From JBFHRE01 sp041746105 (GTDB lineage: Bacteria > Actinomycetota > Acidimicrobiia > Spongiisociales > ZC4RG35), in contig JBGTHP010000026.1 in the NCBI GenBank assembly GCA_041746105.1, positions 62,001 through 126,000 on the forward strand: 64,000 bases of DNA, in the 5' to 3' direction. The translations under genes were made by a program, and so were the position numbers. The notes beneath the pieces are model-generated. The model was not told the DNA's origin and ran no database searches. It was given only the letters and a program-made list of their open reading frames with translations. Within the stretch, counting starts at the first letter, position 1. Every line of letters starts with the position of its first letter. Of this stretch, positions 25,767-33,611 are shown one piece after another.

Positions 25767-26915
25767 ACGTCGATCGACCTCCGCCGGAAAACGCGGTTTG
25801 ACGCGAGTGGGTCCGAGATACGCCTCTAGTTCACCCGCCCTTTGCTCCACCATGTCCCTTCCGGTGGATCCGATGTCTTCCAACAGCTCAAATGCAACCC
25901 TGCCCTCACGGGTCTGAGCCCACCCTCCAACAATTCGACCATTGTGCAGCACGGTTGCTCCGGCGTTTCCGTTGCGGTCGAAAACAAGTTCCTGGTGAGG
26001 TCCGAGGTAGAACGAACGGTCTTTCCACCCCATCACCGATGGGTCGAGGCTGGGTAGAAACGCCACCCAATCCGGGACGGCCTCCGACGGCCCGGCATCA
26101 TCCTCGAGGATCCACCCTGCGGAGTCTTCGAGGGTGACGGCCTCCGCCCCGATCTGTTCAAGTGTTTTCCGGACCTTGGTCTGGCTCCACCCTCCCCACC
26201 AGCACAGGTCGAGGAGCGTGCCCGGCCCATACGTCCGGAGCCATGCCTCGATCAGGACCGCTCGCGCTTCCTTTTCCTTCGGAGCGCCGAGGGATTCACC
26301 CAACCAGAGATCGGTGCGGGCCCAGCTGTACTGGCCTGACGTCCAACCGCCGGTTGGTTGAGCGCGCACGACCAATCCCTCTACGGTCATCAGGAACAGG
26401 AGCCTGGTGTTGGCGCCGACGGTCGTTTCCCATTTGGTTCCCGTCCCCACCGTCAATTGTCGGTCGAGATCGGGAATGGACCGCGCGAGTGCTCGGGCGG
26501 TCATGGGTCCGTTTGCGAGCGCCTCCAGTAGAGCGTCGCGTTGCCGGTCGACCCAGGTCTCGTCTTGGATCCCGTTGTCGGCCAGCATCCGATTGAACCG
26601 GTTCTTCTCGGTTGTGTGATATTGACGAGCGCAAGCCACTCCCATAGCCCCGGCCAGGTGGCGCGGCGCAACAAACAAGGTCTTGCGCATGCCAACCACT
26701 CGCACCAGGCTTCGAGCGCCGAACAAGGCGTCGTCCATCGATGCGATTTCCGGATGAGACTCCCGCGCCCATGCCGAGAGGTAAACCGTGGCCGGGTCGC
26801 TCGAATGTAAACCGACGAGGGCGGCGGCGCTGGCCAGCGGGGACGATGACCTGTCGATCAACAAATGGCGGCGACCAATGCGGAGGCGCCGTTCGGAGTC
26901 GGTTATGTGAACCAT
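25755..26915 (-). CDS. Winged-helix AlkZ/YcaQ-like (HTH_42) protein
   Basis: 386 residues of the HTH_42 family, which includes the interstrand-crosslink glycosylases AlkZ and YcaQ/AlkX. Family features are RKTLFVAPR, LFLMTVEGLVVRAQPTGGWTSGQYSWARTDLWL, RAVLIEAWLRTYGPGTLLDLCWWGG and DRNGNAGATVLHNGRIVGGW. The catalytic Q-x-Q or Q-x-D of the characterised glycosylases, after the GL of the first helix, is LHSSDPATVYLS here, so the glycosylase residues are replaced. It follows the photolyase by 18 bases, which supports a DNA-repair role. Its end overlaps the convergent regulator gene by 12 bases. Confidence 0.85.
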   Translation of the reverse strand: MVHITDSERRLRIGRRHLLIDRSSSPLASAAALVGLHSSDPATVYLSAWARESHPEIASMDDALFGARSLVRVVGMRKTLFVAPRHLAGAMGVACARQYHTTEKNRFNRMLADNGIQDETWVDRQRDALLEALANGPMTARALARSIPDLDRQLTVGTGTKWETTVGANTRLLFLMTVEGLVVRAQPTGGWTSGQYSWARTDLWLGESLGAPKEKEARAVLIEAWLRTYGPGTLLDLCWWGGWSQTKVRKTLEQIGAEAVTLEDSAGWILEDDAGPSEAVPDWVAFLPSLDPSVMGWKDRSFYLGPHQELVFDRNGNAGATVLHNGRIVGGWAQTREGRVAFELLEDIGSTGRDMVEQRAGELEAYLGPTRVKPRFPAEVDRRLAR

Positions 26916-26933
26916 TCACCCGATTGTCACAGA

Positions 26934-28280
26934 TCAGGCCCGCACGGCAGCTTGGTAGGTTGCGATGGCCCGCTGTCTTGCGAAGGAGTGCTCGACGACA
27001 GGGAACGGGTAGTTGGCGCCCAGAACAACGCCGGCTTCGGCCAGCCGATCCGGCGCTGCTTCGGCCGGGTTGTGAATCTCCGGGTTCGCCAAACCTGCCA
27101 ACTCTGGCAACCACCGTTTGATATAGGTGCCGTTTGGGTCGAATTTCTGTGATTGGAGAACCGGGTTGAAAACGCGAAAGTAAGGGGCGGCGTCTGCGCC
27201 GCTCCCGGCAACCCACTGCCAGTTGCCGACGTTCTGTGGGACATCGGCATCGAGCAGGTGGCGGCGCAGGTACCGTTCGCCCCGTCGCCAGTCGATGAGG
27301 AGGTCTTTGACCAGGAATGAAGCAACGATCATCCTCACCCGGTTGTGGATGTAACCCTCCTGTGCCAGCTGGCGCATTCCCGCATCCACCAGCGGGTATC
27401 CGGTCATGCCGAGTTTCCAGGCCTTGAACGATTCGTCGTCGTTGTTCCAGCCGATTCGGTCGTACTGGGGTTTGAGCGCGGAATCCACGATCTGTGGGTA
27501 GGCGAGGAGCAGGTGGGCATAGAACTCGCGCCAGGCGAGTTGTCGGATGAAGGCCATCCGTCCTTCGGTGTGATCTCCAATCAGATCCAAAACGGTGCGA
27601 GGAGAGAGGGTTCCCCACTTGAGATCGGCCGACAGTCGACTGGTCCCGTCATGATCGGGCCGGTTTCTGTTCTGGACATATCCATCGACCGAGGCGGCAA
27701 ACCGCTCGAGTCGATCGAGCGCAGCCGCGGCGCCGCCCGCCATCGTCGAAACCCCGGTGTCGGGGATCCCGAGTCCCCGCTTGGAACTGACCGGCGAGTC
27801 CGGCGGTGTGACCGGCCAAAGGGGAAGCGGGGTCCGCTGCCAGGTTCTCCAGAACGGTGTGAAGACTTGATAAGGATCGCCGTCTCTCTTGGTGATCGAC
27901 CCCGCCGGGTGGATGTATTGGCCGTCGTGGCCGACAAGACAGGTGTCTGCGGAAACCGCATTGTCCCTGGCAATGGCAAATGGAGTTACGTCGCGGTTGA
28001 TGTGTACCGCGCCTGCGCCGACCTCCCTGGCGATGGACGGCACCAGCCTGGAGGGAGAACCTTGCTCCACACGGAGCGCTCCCCCGAGAGCCTGGAGTTG
28101 GGTGTCGAGGGCTCGCAAGTGCGCTCCCAGCATCGCCTGACGACGGTGGGAAACCCTTTGCCAGAGATCGGGATCGATCACAAACAAGGCGACGATCTCC
28201 TCGCCGGCGGCAGACGCAGCGCTCCATGCCGGGTTGTCCTCGATTCTCAGGTCCCGGCGGAACCAGACCAGCTGGGTCAT
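26934..28280 (-). CDS. phrB: Class I deoxyribodipyrimidine photolyase
   Basis: 448 residues. It is a light-driven repair enzyme for cyclobutane pyrimidine dimers. N-terminal antenna-binding Rossmann domain (LVWFRRDLRIEDNPAW), then the FAD domain with LKWGTLSPR, QLAWREFYAHLL, GYPLVDAGMRQLAQEGYIHNRVRMIVASFLVKDLLIDWRRGE and VPQNVGNWQWVAGSGADAAPYFRVFNP. Trp residues of the electron-transfer chain are in these blocks. Starts 52 bases after the acyltransferase stop on the same strand, so it lies in the ECF sigma operon and is expected to be under its control. Confidence 0.95.
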   Translation of the reverse strand: MTQLVWFRRDLRIEDNPAWSAASAAGEEIVALFVIDPDLWQRVSHRRQAMLGAHLRALDTQLQALGGALRVEQGSPSRLVPSIAREVGAGAVHINRDVTPFAIARDNAVSADTCLVGHDGQYIHPAGSITKRDGDPYQVFTPFWRTWQRTPLPLWPVTPPDSPVSSKRGLGIPDTGVSTMAGGAAAALDRLERFAASVDGYVQNRNRPDHDGTSRLSADLKWGTLSPRTVLDLIGDHTEGRMAFIRQLAWREFYAHLLLAYPQIVDSALKPQYDRIGWNNDDESFKAWKLGMTGYPLVDAGMRQLAQEGYIHNRVRMIVASFLVKDLLIDWRRGERYLRRHLLDADVPQNVGNWQWVAGSGADAAPYFRVFNPVLQSQKFDPNGTYIKRWLPELAGLANPEIHNPAEAAPDRLAEAGVVLGANYPFPVVEHSFARQRAIATYQAAVRA

Positions 28281-28332
28281 GGTCGAATCGGGGTGTGATC
28301 GTTTGTGGCCCCGCGGATCCGTTGGGAGAGTC

Positions 28333-29325
28333 TCAAGGTGAAGTCACCGCTGCATCGCCGGAGAGCCAGTCGTCGATTCGATGCCACAGGTCGAACAGCC
28401 ACTCCCTCTGGGCCGTGTGGTCGCGGGGAATCTCCGGCCGCCGGCAGATCCAGAACTCGACCTCGATCGTGGATCCCACCATCGCCCCTCGCCAGATGTC
28501 GCGGATTGTGGCAAAACTCTCGAGCCCTCGATGGGTCATCACAACCACAGGAGCATCGGTTGAATCGAGAATCGCTTGGACCCCGGCGGACTTCGGCGGC
28601 AACACACGTCGCATCGTTCGTGTCTCGTTTTCTGACCGTTTGAGCCGCTGTTGCCGTTCCTGGATCCGTTTCTTCTTCTCAGGTGAGAATCGTGTTCCTT
28701 CCGGGTAGATCAACAGCCCTTCGTTGCCCGCCAGCCCTTCTGCCAATCGAGCCAGTGCCATCAATTCCGTGTCGGCGGTTCCTGCCGACCGATCCACAAA
28801 ATGGTTCGGAAGGCGGTTCCCGGCGATGTCGAGGCAGGGATCGAGGAGCAACTCGCGTTTCATGACATAACGGATCCGGGTCGAGCGAGGGCGTGTCAGT
28901 AGGACCGCCGGGAGCAAGTTGTCGATGATCGAGGCATGGCGTGCGATCAACACCATCGGTGTTGGCGCGGTGTCGTGGCCCTTTGCCACCAGCCCCAGGG
29001 AGAAAAGCCGCCGTGCGGCCGAGAAGATCCCAGAAGCCCACCAGTTCTGGATCGCATAGGCCTGTTCCAGACGGGCACCCTCATCACGGATCGTGATCAA
29101 CCAGCTCGCCCCTAGCGCGACCACCCCGAGCGCCTCGAAGGTCAGGTAGACCAACCCGAACAGAACCAGTCGAGTGGCCACCATCGGGGTTCCCGAGAGA
29201 AGCTTGCGGGCAAGATCGGTGATGGCGGCTGCTGCCACCAAGACCGGAAACAGGACAATGATCAATCCAAAGGCGATGTACAGGCCGGGGACCGTCTTCA
29301 ACCGGCGCCTCGTTGTTTCTTTCAA
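28333..29325 (-). CDS. PlsC-type acylglycerol-phosphate acyltransferase
   Basis: About 330 residues. Two or three N-terminal membrane spans (LYIAFGLIIVLFPVLVAAAA and VLFGLVYLTFEALGVVALGASWLI) precede the acyltransferase domain, with the catalytic H-x4-D (ARHASIIDNLLP) and the substrate motif YPEGTRF. Family members acylate lysophosphatidate or related lipids. TTG 29325 is chosen, eight bases after the anti-sigma stop; no ATG/GTG gives the complete membrane part. The open frame extends to 29388 within the anti-sigma gene. Membership of a sigma/photolyase operon suggests membrane remodelling under light or oxidative stress. Confidence 0.85.
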   Translation of the reverse strand: MKETTRRRLKTVPGLYIAFGLIIVLFPVLVAAAAITDLARKLLSGTPMVATRLVLFGLVYLTFEALGVVALGASWLITIRDEGARLEQAYAIQNWWASGIFSAARRLFSLGLVAKGHDTAPTPMVLIARHASIIDNLLPAVLLTRPRSTRIRYVMKRELLLDPCLDIAGNRLPNHFVDRSAGTADTELMALARLAEGLAGNEGLLIYPEGTRFSPEKKKRIQERQQRLKRSENETRTMRRVLPPKSAGVQAILDSTDAPVVVMTHRGLESFATIRDIWRGAMVGSTIEVEFWICRRPEIPRDHTAQREWLFDLWHRIDDWLSGDAAVTSP

Positions 29326-29332
29326 CGGAATC

Positions 29333-30097
29333 TCAAGTTTCCGGGAACCACGCCGACACCACCGTTTCTTGTGACTGGGCGACGCCACCTGCCTTCTCAG
29401 CCGTGATCACGAGTCCTTCGAGCAGCTCCCTCTCGATGGTGAACGTCGTGACGCCGGGGTTTGAACCGAGGATGCCGGCCGACACCACTTCGCCCTCTTG
29501 TATCGCCCAGAGCTGGTATGTGTGCTGGTTGTCGAGCGAGGGAAGGTCCTCGCCGATGAGAAAACCGACGCCGTTGGGGAGGATGATCACCGTTCCTGCT
29601 CCCAAACTCCCGTCGATGACCGCCGTAGTTGCTGCCGGGTTGGTGGAGGCGAGCGTGGCGGCCTTTTGGAGATCCCCGGCTGCTAGTGCCAACTCCAGAT
29701 CGGAGGTTGTCTGTTGTGCCAGGGCGAGCTCGACCTTGGTCTGATCGAGGCGAATCGTTTGAACCACGAGGCCGGCAAGGACGAGGATGGCGGCGGCGAC
29801 GGCGAACACAGGAGAGAGTTTCGATCGTGGCCTGCGGAACTCGACCACCTCCGCGCGATGGATGCCGTCATTCAGGCGATCCCAGAGATGGGCAGGTGCT
29901 TCGTCGGATACATCGACGAGATATGAGGCTGCTGCTCGATGGGCATCGACCTCGCCTCTGCATTCCGGACAGATTGAAAGGTGCGCCTCGACCGCTTCGG
30001 ATTCCGAGGGTTCTATCGCATCGAGCGCATACACGCCGAGCAACTCCCGAATTTCATCGTGTCTCATTGATGTGGATGTGTTGTCAGGCCAGCTCAT
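29333..30097 (-). CDS. RskA-like zinc-binding anti-sigma factor
   Basis: 254 residues. The N-terminal zinc anti-sigma domain has H-x3-C-x2-C (HLSICPECRGEVDAH); one membrane span (LSPVFAVAAAILVLAGLVVQTIRL, about residues 92-115) leads to an extracytoplasmic RskA C-terminal domain (NQHTYQLWAIQEGEVVSAGIL). It should hold the sigma factor encoded immediately upstream until a signal removes it. ATG 30097 lies 14 bases inside the sigma gene; ATG 30067 (MRHDEIRELL) is an alternative. Confidence 0.93.
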   Translation of the reverse strand: MSWPDNTSTSMRHDEIRELLGVYALDAIEPSESEAVEAHLSICPECRGEVDAHRAAASYLVDVSDEAPAHLWDRLNDGIHRAEVVEFRRPRSKLSPVFAVAAAILVLAGLVVQTIRLDQTKVELALAQQTTSDLELALAAGDLQKAATLASTNPAATTAVIDGSLGAGTVIILPNGVGFLIGEDLPSLDNQHTYQLWAIQEGEVVSAGILGSNPGVTTFTIERELLEGLVITAEKAGGVAQSQETVVSAWFPET

Positions 30098-30647
30098 TCA
30101 ATGTCGTCCCAAGCCTACGCAGGCCGGTACGGATCCGGCTCTTGATCGTTCCTTCCGGTTGGTCGAGGAGAACCGCCACTTCCCGGTAGCTATGACCATC
30201 GAAGTAGGCCAGCTCGATTGCGCGCCGCTCGTCATCGGTCAGCTGGGACACGGCGGTTCGAACCGTCTCCGCGATGGTCAAGTCGATGACGTGCTCGTCG
30301 ATCGATCGACCGGTTGTTGTCATCAGACTGTTCTCCTTGTCCTCTCTCATACGGCGCGCCGACTCCGATCGGATGAGGTCTATCGACCGTCCGTGGGTAT
30401 GGGTCAAAAGGAACGTACGCAAGGTTCCGCGGGAGGGATCGAATTTCGCCGGTTGTTTCCAGAGGCGAAGAAAGACCTCCTGGCTCACCTCTTCTGCGAG
30501 AGCATCGTTTCTGGTGAGGCGGCGAGCGAGGCCAAAAACCTGTCCGGAGTGCCTCCGGTAGATCTCGGCCAGTGCGCCCTCGTCTTTTTGTGCCAGTGAT
30601 GCCACCAGAAAGCTGTCATCGGTCTTCGTTTTGATGGTCAGGGTCAA
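30084..30647 (-). CDS. ECF RNA polymerase sigma factor (SigK-like)
   Basis: 187 residues. Region 2 (ALAEIYRRHSGQVFGLARRLTRNDALAEEVSQEVFLRLWKQPAKFDP, RGTLRTFLLTHTHGRSIDLIRSE) and region 4 (QLTDDERRAIELAYFDGHSYREVAVLLDQPEGTIKSRIRTGLRRL) are complete. TTG 30647 is preferred: GGAGG stands seven bases before it, whereas the ATG at 30695 lies upstream of the palindrome and has no ribosome site. It heads an operon with its anti-sigma factor, an acyltransferase, photolyase and an AlkZ-like protein, and is likely autoregulated. Confidence 0.94.
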   Translation of the reverse strand: MTLTIKTKTDDSFLVASLAQKDEGALAEIYRRHSGQVFGLARRLTRNDALAEEVSQEVFLRLWKQPAKFDPSRGTLRTFLLTHTHGRSIDLIRSESARRMREDKENSLMTTTGRSIDEHVIDLTIAETVRTAVSQLTDDERRAIELAYFDGHSYREVAVLLDQPEGTIKSRIRTGLRRLGTTLNELA

Positions 30648-30669
30648 AGTATTTACCTCCTGGGATGAA

Positions 30670-30681
30670 TTTAGCACTAAA
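30670..30681. promoter_or_regulatory. CarH-like half-operator palindrome in front of the sigma gene
   Basis: TTTAGCACTAAA: arms TTTAG/CTAAA around CA. Read on the minus strand it contains TTTAGTG followed by CTAAATTCA, closely matching TTTAGTG-TTAATATCA at the right arm of the 24871-24896 site. The match extends over the likely -10 (TAAATT here, TAATAT there). It lies 23 bases before the preferred sigma start codon. Shared control by the CarH-like regulator is inferred from this similarity. Confidence 0.6.
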
Positions 30682-30738
30682 TAGATGGAAGCCAAATCGA
30701 CCTACAAGAATGGTGTTGTTTTGGGAGACGTCTGTCGG

Positions 30739-30787
30739 TTCTGGTCTGGTGTTCTGGTCTGGTGTCCCGGCCTGGTGTCCAGGCCTG
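30739..30787 (+). repeat. 13-bp tandem repeat, about 3.8 copies
   Basis: TTCTGGTCTGGTG occurs twice in a row (30739-30751, 30752-30764), followed by TCCCGGCCTGGTG (30765-30777) and the partial TCCAGGCCTG (30778-30787). It lies between the ECF sigma promoter and the end of the DUF1475-like gene. No coding role is apparent; it may be a slippage-derived minisatellite. Confidence 0.8.
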
Positions 30788-30796
30788 AAACCGGGT

Positions 30797-31123
30797 TCAG
30801 GCTGGGCGTTCACCCATGAAAAAATCAGACGGGTTTGTTGTGGTTCTGGCTGCGTTGGCCACGTAGAGCGCCACGCCGAGGTTCCCCAGCAAGATGAAGC
30901 TGCCGATCCAGAGGAGGGCGAGGACCGGTCGTTGTTCGCGCCACCAGACCCACGCTGCTGCCAGGAAGACGCCGGTATAGAGATCGATCAGTGTGACCTT
31001 GCCCCAGGTCAGGCCGACAATTGTCGAACCCTCTGAACCAAACCCGCCGGCGACGAAAGCCAGGATCAGTGTCACTGTCATCACCCCACCGGCAAACCAG
31101 CCGATCAGCCTCCACATCCGCAT
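30797..31123 (-). CDS. DUF1475-like membrane protein
   Basis: 108 residues with three membrane spans (about 7-29, 42-60 and 68-90). The sequence TWGKVTLIDLYTGVFLAAAWVWWREQRPVLALLWIGSFILLGNLGVALYV matches the pattern of DUF1475 (Y-T-G-F, W-E, GN-x-x-x-x-LYV). Function unknown. It is upstream of and on the same strand as the sigma gene, but the 149-base gap with a repeat and a separate promoter argues for independent transcription. Confidence 0.8.
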   Translation of the reverse strand: MRMWRLIGWFAGGVMTVTLILAFVAGGFGSEGSTIVGLTWGKVTLIDLYTGVFLAAAWVWWREQRPVLALLWIGSFILLGNLGVALYVANAARTTTNPSDFFMGERPA

Positions 31124-31182
31124 CTTGTTCTCCTTCCAAGTCGAGGTGGCATGGTTCCAGCCTTCCGGTAGGGTCCGAAATC

Positions 31183-31674
31183 ATGCAAGCGAGCAGGATC
31201 GAACCGGGCCCCGGCCAGGAGTCGGTTTGGGACTACCCCCGGCCCCCGGCGGTGATCGAATCCAACCAGTTGGTCGAAGTTCGGTTGAACCATCAGGTCA
31301 TCGGATCAACCACGGCTGCGCTTCGGGTGGTCGAAACAAGCCACCCGCCAACGTTTTATCTACCGCCTGCCGACGTCTTGGCCGAGGCTCTCGTGCCTTG
31401 TGGCCGCCGTTCGGTATGTGAATGGAAAGGCGAGGCGGTCTACTTCGATGTGGTGGCGGGCGGAACCCGCGTGGAATCAGGAGCTTGGTCATATCCCGAG
31501 CCAGTGGAGGTGTACGTGGCGCTTTCGGACCACGTTGCCTTTTATCCGGCTCTTTTCGACTGCCGTGTCGACGGCGAACGGGTCGTTGCACAACCCGGAT
31601 CGTTTTACGGCGGTTGGGTGACTTCCGGTGTGGTCGGACCCTTCAAAGGAGAACCAGGCTCGTGGGGCTGGTGA
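31183..31674 (+). CDS. DUF427 domain protein
   Basis: 163 residues. It is a single DUF427 beta-tent domain: VWDYPRPPAVIESNQLVEVRLNHQVIGSTTAALRVVETSHPPTFYLPPADV, CEWKGEAVYFDVV and AWSYPEPVE...LSDHVAFYPALFDCRVDGERV. Function is unsettled in bacteria; fungal and cyanobacterial relatives have been linked to nucleotide binding. ATG 31183. Its stop overlaps the next GTG by four bases, starting a three-gene operon. Confidence 0.92.
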   Translation: MQASRIEPGPGQESVWDYPRPPAVIESNQLVEVRLNHQVIGSTTAALRVVETSHPPTFYLPPADVLAEALVPCGRRSVCEWKGEAVYFDVVAGGTRVESGAWSYPEPVEVYVALSDHVAFYPALFDCRVDGERVVAQPGSFYGGWVTSGVVGPFKGEPGSWGW

Positions 31675-32462
31675 CGGTCGCGCCCGGCGTTCAGTTGGCG
31701 GTGGTCGAAGCGGGTGGGCATCCGCCGGAGATACTCATGGTGCACGGTTTGGCTTCGAACGCGAGGCTCTGGATGGGTGTCGGCGCTCACCTGAGCCGAG
31801 TTGGGCGCGCCTGGAGGGCGATCGATCTGCGTGGTCACGGTCTGTCTTCGAAACCCAGGAGCGGCTACGACTTCGCAACGATCTCAGATGATCTGGCATC
31901 GGCAATCGGTGGCGATCGCATGGTGGTGGTAGGTCAATCCTGGGGAGGCAACGTCGTGGTGGAGCTTGCCTCCCGCCATCCTGAGCTGGTCTCGGCGGTC
32001 GTCTGCGTTGATGGCGGTTTCATCAAGCTCTCCGAGGATTTTGACTCATGGGCCGATGTGGAATCGAGTTTGCGACCACCTGATTTCTCCGGTCTGTCCG
32101 TGGTGGAATTCGAGGCGATGGCGCGAACCCGGCTCGGCCATTGGCCGGAAACGGGGATCGCCGGTCAGCTCTCCAATTTTGAATCTACCGAGGATGGGAC
32201 CGTCAGACCGCGGCTGAGCTGGGACAACCATCGTCAGATCCTCGAGGCTCTATGGGGTCAGGATCCTGACGCGGTTGCCTCCAACGTCGTTGTACCGATG
32301 CTGGTCATCGCAACCAACGGGGACGATCGGAAGGCTGCGAGGGTCGAATCATTCGTCTCTGCCGCACCGCTCGGTGCCTCGGTATGGGTCGAAGCCGACC
32401 ACGACGTCCACGGTCAGCACCCCGAGTTGGTGGCGGAGTGGATATTGGGGGTCGGTTCGTGA
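31671..32462 (+). CDS. Alpha/beta-fold hydrolase
   Basis: 263 residues. Oxyanion-hole block MVHGLASNARLW, nucleophile elbow VVGQSWGGNV (Ser), a likely acid near the end (ATNGDD) and catalytic His in EADHDVHGQHP complete the triad. The R-G-H-G-L-S-S-K motif is typical of the esterase/haloperoxidase-like branch. Substrate unknown. GTG 31671, overlapping DUF427 and followed by a GTGA overlap with the next gene. Confidence 0.9.
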   Translation: MTVAPGVQLAVVEAGGHPPEILMVHGLASNARLWMGVGAHLSRVGRAWRAIDLRGHGLSSKPRSGYDFATISDDLASAIGGDRMVVVGQSWGGNVVVELASRHPELVSAVVCVDGGFIKLSEDFDSWADVESSLRPPDFSGLSVVEFEAMARTRLGHWPETGIAGQLSNFESTEDGTVRPRLSWDNHRQILEALWGQDPDAVASNVVVPMLVIATNGDDRKAARVESFVSAAPLGASVWVEADHDVHGQHPELVAEWILGVGS

Positions 32463-33610
32463 GCCGGCTCGTGCTCATGGGTTCCGGCGAGACCTCCCCT
32501 TCGATGGTTCGTACCCATCGAGAGTCGACGCTGGCCGCTGCCACCGACAAGGTGACGGTGATCGATACACCGTTCGGTTTTCAGGAGAACGCCGAACAAC
32601 TGACCGACCGTATATCCGACTTCTTCGGCGGACGGCTGGGTCTGTCTGTGAATGTGGCGACCCTTCGAGGCAGGGAGCCCTCGGCGGTGGACACGGCCAA
32701 GTTCCTCGCCGATATCCGAAGTGCCCGGATGGTCTTTTCCGGTCCAGGATCGCCGACCTATGCGCTGGATGTGTGGGAATCGGTGGGAGTGGCAGAGTCG
32801 ATGCTGGAGGTCATCCGAGAAGGGGGGGTGGTGACTCTTGCGTCCGCCGCCGCGGTCACTGCAGGCACGTTCACGATTCCGGTATACGAGATCTACAAAG
32901 TCGGCCTGGATACAGGCTTACGGCCGGGACTCGACCTGACAGGCGCGCTCGGGCTGCCCGCCATGGTGGTTCCGCACTGGAACAACGCGGAGGGTGGCAA
33001 TCACGACACCAGCCGTTGTTTCATCGGCCGGCGCCGATTCGCCGACCTCAAGTCATCGGTGGACGTCGGGGTGATCGGTATCGACGAACACACGGCCGGC
33101 GTCTTTGACTTCGCCGTCGGCCGGCTTTCCGTGTCTGGGCTCGGTTCGGTGACGATAGAAGGCAGCCACCGGCGAGTCCTCGAGGCAGGAGAGAGCGCCG
33201 ACCTGGCCGAGGTGGCACGATGGCTGGCGGCGCCCGATTGGAGCTCCCAATCTCTGGAGCCAACCACGACGCCGGGCGATAGAGAAGTCCGCCACGCTCT
33301 CGACGAAAAGCGGGTTGACGAGGTGATCAATGCGCTGCTTGCTCTCGAGGAAGAGGCCGCGGTTCATCCTGACCGCCGGACCGATCTTCGGGTTGGCCTG
33401 GTCGAACTGGCCCAGGCGGCCGAACGCGGGCTGCTCGACCCCCGCCAGTTGGTCGGGGACTATGTGGCTCTTCTTCTCGAGCTGAGGGCGTCTGCGCGTT
33501 CTCAGAGACGATTCGAGGATGCCGACAGGATCCGTGACGGGTTGTCGGGGCTGGGGGTCGAGGTGCGTGACACCGACGGGGGGGTCGAGTGGGACCTCAA
33601 GGACCTCTGA
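32459..33610 (+). CDS. Amidotransferase/cyanophycinase-like domain fused to a CysS C-terminal-like domain
   Basis: 383 residues. Residues 1-245 form a class I amidotransferase-like/peptidase S51-like domain (LVLMGSGETSPSMV at the start; FSGPGSPTYALDVW; nucleophile-elbow-like TLASAAAVTAGTF). The C-terminal 110 residues are helical and end in RSQRRFEDADRIRDGLSGLGVEVRDTDGGVEWDL, the closing signature of cysteinyl-tRNA synthetase (CysS/YqeB C-terminal domain). No catalytic CysRS core is present. The elbow lacks the G-x-S-x-G form, so peptidase activity is doubtful. GTG start coupled to the hydrolase upstream. Confidence 0.82.
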   Translation: MSRLVLMGSGETSPSMVRTHRESTLAAATDKVTVIDTPFGFQENAEQLTDRISDFFGGRLGLSVNVATLRGREPSAVDTAKFLADIRSARMVFSGPGSPTYALDVWESVGVAESMLEVIREGGVVTLASAAAVTAGTFTIPVYEIYKVGLDTGLRPGLDLTGALGLPAMVVPHWNNAEGGNHDTSRCFIGRRRFADLKSSVDVGVIGIDEHTAGVFDFAVGRLSVSGLGSVTIEGSHRRVLEAGESADLAEVARWLAAPDWSSQSLEPTTTPGDREVRHALDEKRVDEVINALLALEEEAAVHPDRRTDLRVGLVELAQAAERGLLDPRQLVGDYVALLLELRASARSQRRFEDADRIRDGLSGLGVEVRDTDGGVEWDLKDL

Positions 33611-33611
33611 A

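Noticed and set aside
26296..27618. 440-codon minus-strand frame across photolyase and the AlkZ-like gene
   Set aside because: Arg/Pro/Gly-rich composition with no motifs; it is the other frame of two well-supported genes.
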